Below are positions 5,833-6,457 of a DNA stretch of 6,457 nucleotides, in pieces (the stretch's first letter is position 1; every line of letters begins with the position of its first letter). The stretch comes from Pyrinomonadaceae bacterium. Lineage in GTDB: Bacteria > Acidobacteriota > Blastocatellia > Pyrinomonadales > Pyrinomonadaceae. The position numbers and the translations under genes were made by a program. The notes beneath the pieces were generated by a model, which saw only the letters and a program-made list of their open reading frames with translations, was not told the DNA's origin and ran no database searches. The stretch spans positions 1 to 6,457 of the forward strand of contig JAICQI010000348.1 in the NCBI GenBank assembly GCA_025937955.1, read 5' to 3'.

Positions 5833-6457
5833 AACGAGGCTTTGAAGTTCTGCGCGACAAGACGCTGAACCGATCCATCGCCTTTCCGCGGAGTGAGCGA
5901 GCGCGGCTGGGCTTGCGCGGGCTGCTGCCCCACCGCGTGTCGACGACGCCGCAGATGGTACACCGAGTAATGGTGAACCTCGAACGGCTGCCGCGCGACA
6001 TCGACCGGTACATGCAGCTGTCGGCGTTGCAGGAGCGAAACGAGCGGCTATTCTACCGGACGGTGATCGAACACATCGACACGCTGCTGCCGCTCATCTA
6101 TACACCCACGGTCGGAGAGGCGTGCAAGGAGTTTTCGCACATCGCGCGCGAGCCGAAGGGCCTCTTCATCACGCCGGACGATCGCGGGCAGATCGATCGT
6201 CTTCTCGCCAACTGGCCGCAGAAGAACATCCGCGTCATCGTCGTCACCGACGGGCAGCGGGTCCTCGGCTTGGGGGATCTCGGTGCCAACGGCATGGGGA
6301 TACCGGTCGGCAAACTCGCCCTCTACAGCGCGTGTGCCGGTATCGATCCCGAGTGGTGTCTTCCTGTGACCCTCGACGTCGGAACGAACAACGAGAATCT
6401 CCTCTCAGACGTGCTGTACCTGGGATATCCGCGCAGGCGGCTGGAGGGGAAAGCCTA
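5829..6457 (+). CDS. Malic enzyme (malate dehydrogenase, decarboxylating), 3'-truncated
   Basis: The first 209 residues are present and the frame is open to the window end. The family is about 540-580 aa, so over half is missing. It oxidatively decarboxylates L-malate to pyruvate and CO2 using NAD(P)+ in the cytoplasm, feeding pyruvate from the TCA cycle. Large-form malic enzyme hallmarks are clear: LNRSIAF and LGLRGLLP (13-34), NERLFYR (71-77), LIYTPTVGEAC (89-99, catalytic Tyr91), VIVVTDGQRVLGLGDLGANG (136-155, malate-binding Arg144), IPVGKLALY (158-166, catalytic Lys162) and LPVTLDVGTNNENLLSD (178-194). The NAD(P)-binding domain lies beyond the window, so cofactor choice (EC 1.1.1.38 versus 1.1.1.40) cannot be told. 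ATG 5829 gives MKRGFEVLRD, matching where relatives begin. The frame is also open upstream and ATG 5829 has no ribosome site. It lies 34 bp after the DUF3300 stop and is probably co-transcribed. Its GC is clearly higher than in the genes to the left. Confidence 0.95.
   Translation, partial: MKRGFEVLRDKTLNRSIAFPRSERARLGLRGLLPHRVSTTPQMVHRVMVNLERLPRDIDRYMQLSALQERNERLFYRTVIEHIDTLLPLIYTPTVGEACKEFSHIAREPKGLFITPDDRGQIDRLLANWPQKNIRVIVVTDGQRVLGLGDLGANGMGIPVGKLALYSACAGIDPEWCLPVTLDVGTNNENLLSDVLYLGYPRRRLEGKA

Overview
The window looks like bacterial chromosome of moderate GC with loosely packed genes. It carries scars of tRNA-targeted integration and three consecutive genes for exported proteins. The dispersed-repeat hairpin, the DUF3300 protein with a long Gly/Arg/Ser tail and the long non-coding gaps would suit an Acidobacteriota-type soil or metagenome genome (for example Blastocatellia). 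This assignment is an inference from general recall and no marker gene proves it.

Left part (1-461): there is no convincing gene. Positions 171-215 are the exact 3' half of a tRNA-Pro(CGG), starting at the anticodon loop, with no 5' half in front. It is followed by a terminator hairpin. This is the usual mark left by a tyrosine-recombinase element inserted in a tRNA gene. The element body would lie to the left, outside the window. A decapeptide-length DNA word, ATTTGTGGMC, sits on both sides of the half-tRNA.

Middle part (462-3500): two genes on the + strand encode secreted proteins. The first is a 230-aa protein with a signal peptide and a beta-rich, carbohydrate-binding-module-like domain. 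The second is a 663-aa all-helical, TPR-like repeat protein with a signal peptide. A second, decayed copy of the tRNA 3' end plus terminator lies at 3878-3930, again preceded by the ATTTGTGGMC words. The two genes therefore sit in a roughly 3.7-kb segment bracketed by same-orientation integration scars.

Right part (3931-6457): a non-coding stretch with a REP-like palindrome leads to a DUF3300 family envelope protein with a Gly/Tyr/Trp-rich middle and an RGG-like tail. Its last codons double as a strong Shine-Dalgarno sequence. A 12-codon ORF then links its stop (TAGTG) to the start (ATGA) of a malic enzyme gene, which runs off the window end. The malic enzyme is core carbon metabolism (malate to pyruvate plus CO2) and is visibly more GC-rich than the segment between the scars.

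I see no clear new defence, CRISPR or biosynthetic system. The most interesting signals are the paired tRNA-Pro scars with shared flanking words and the DUF3300/leader ORF/malic enzyme junction.
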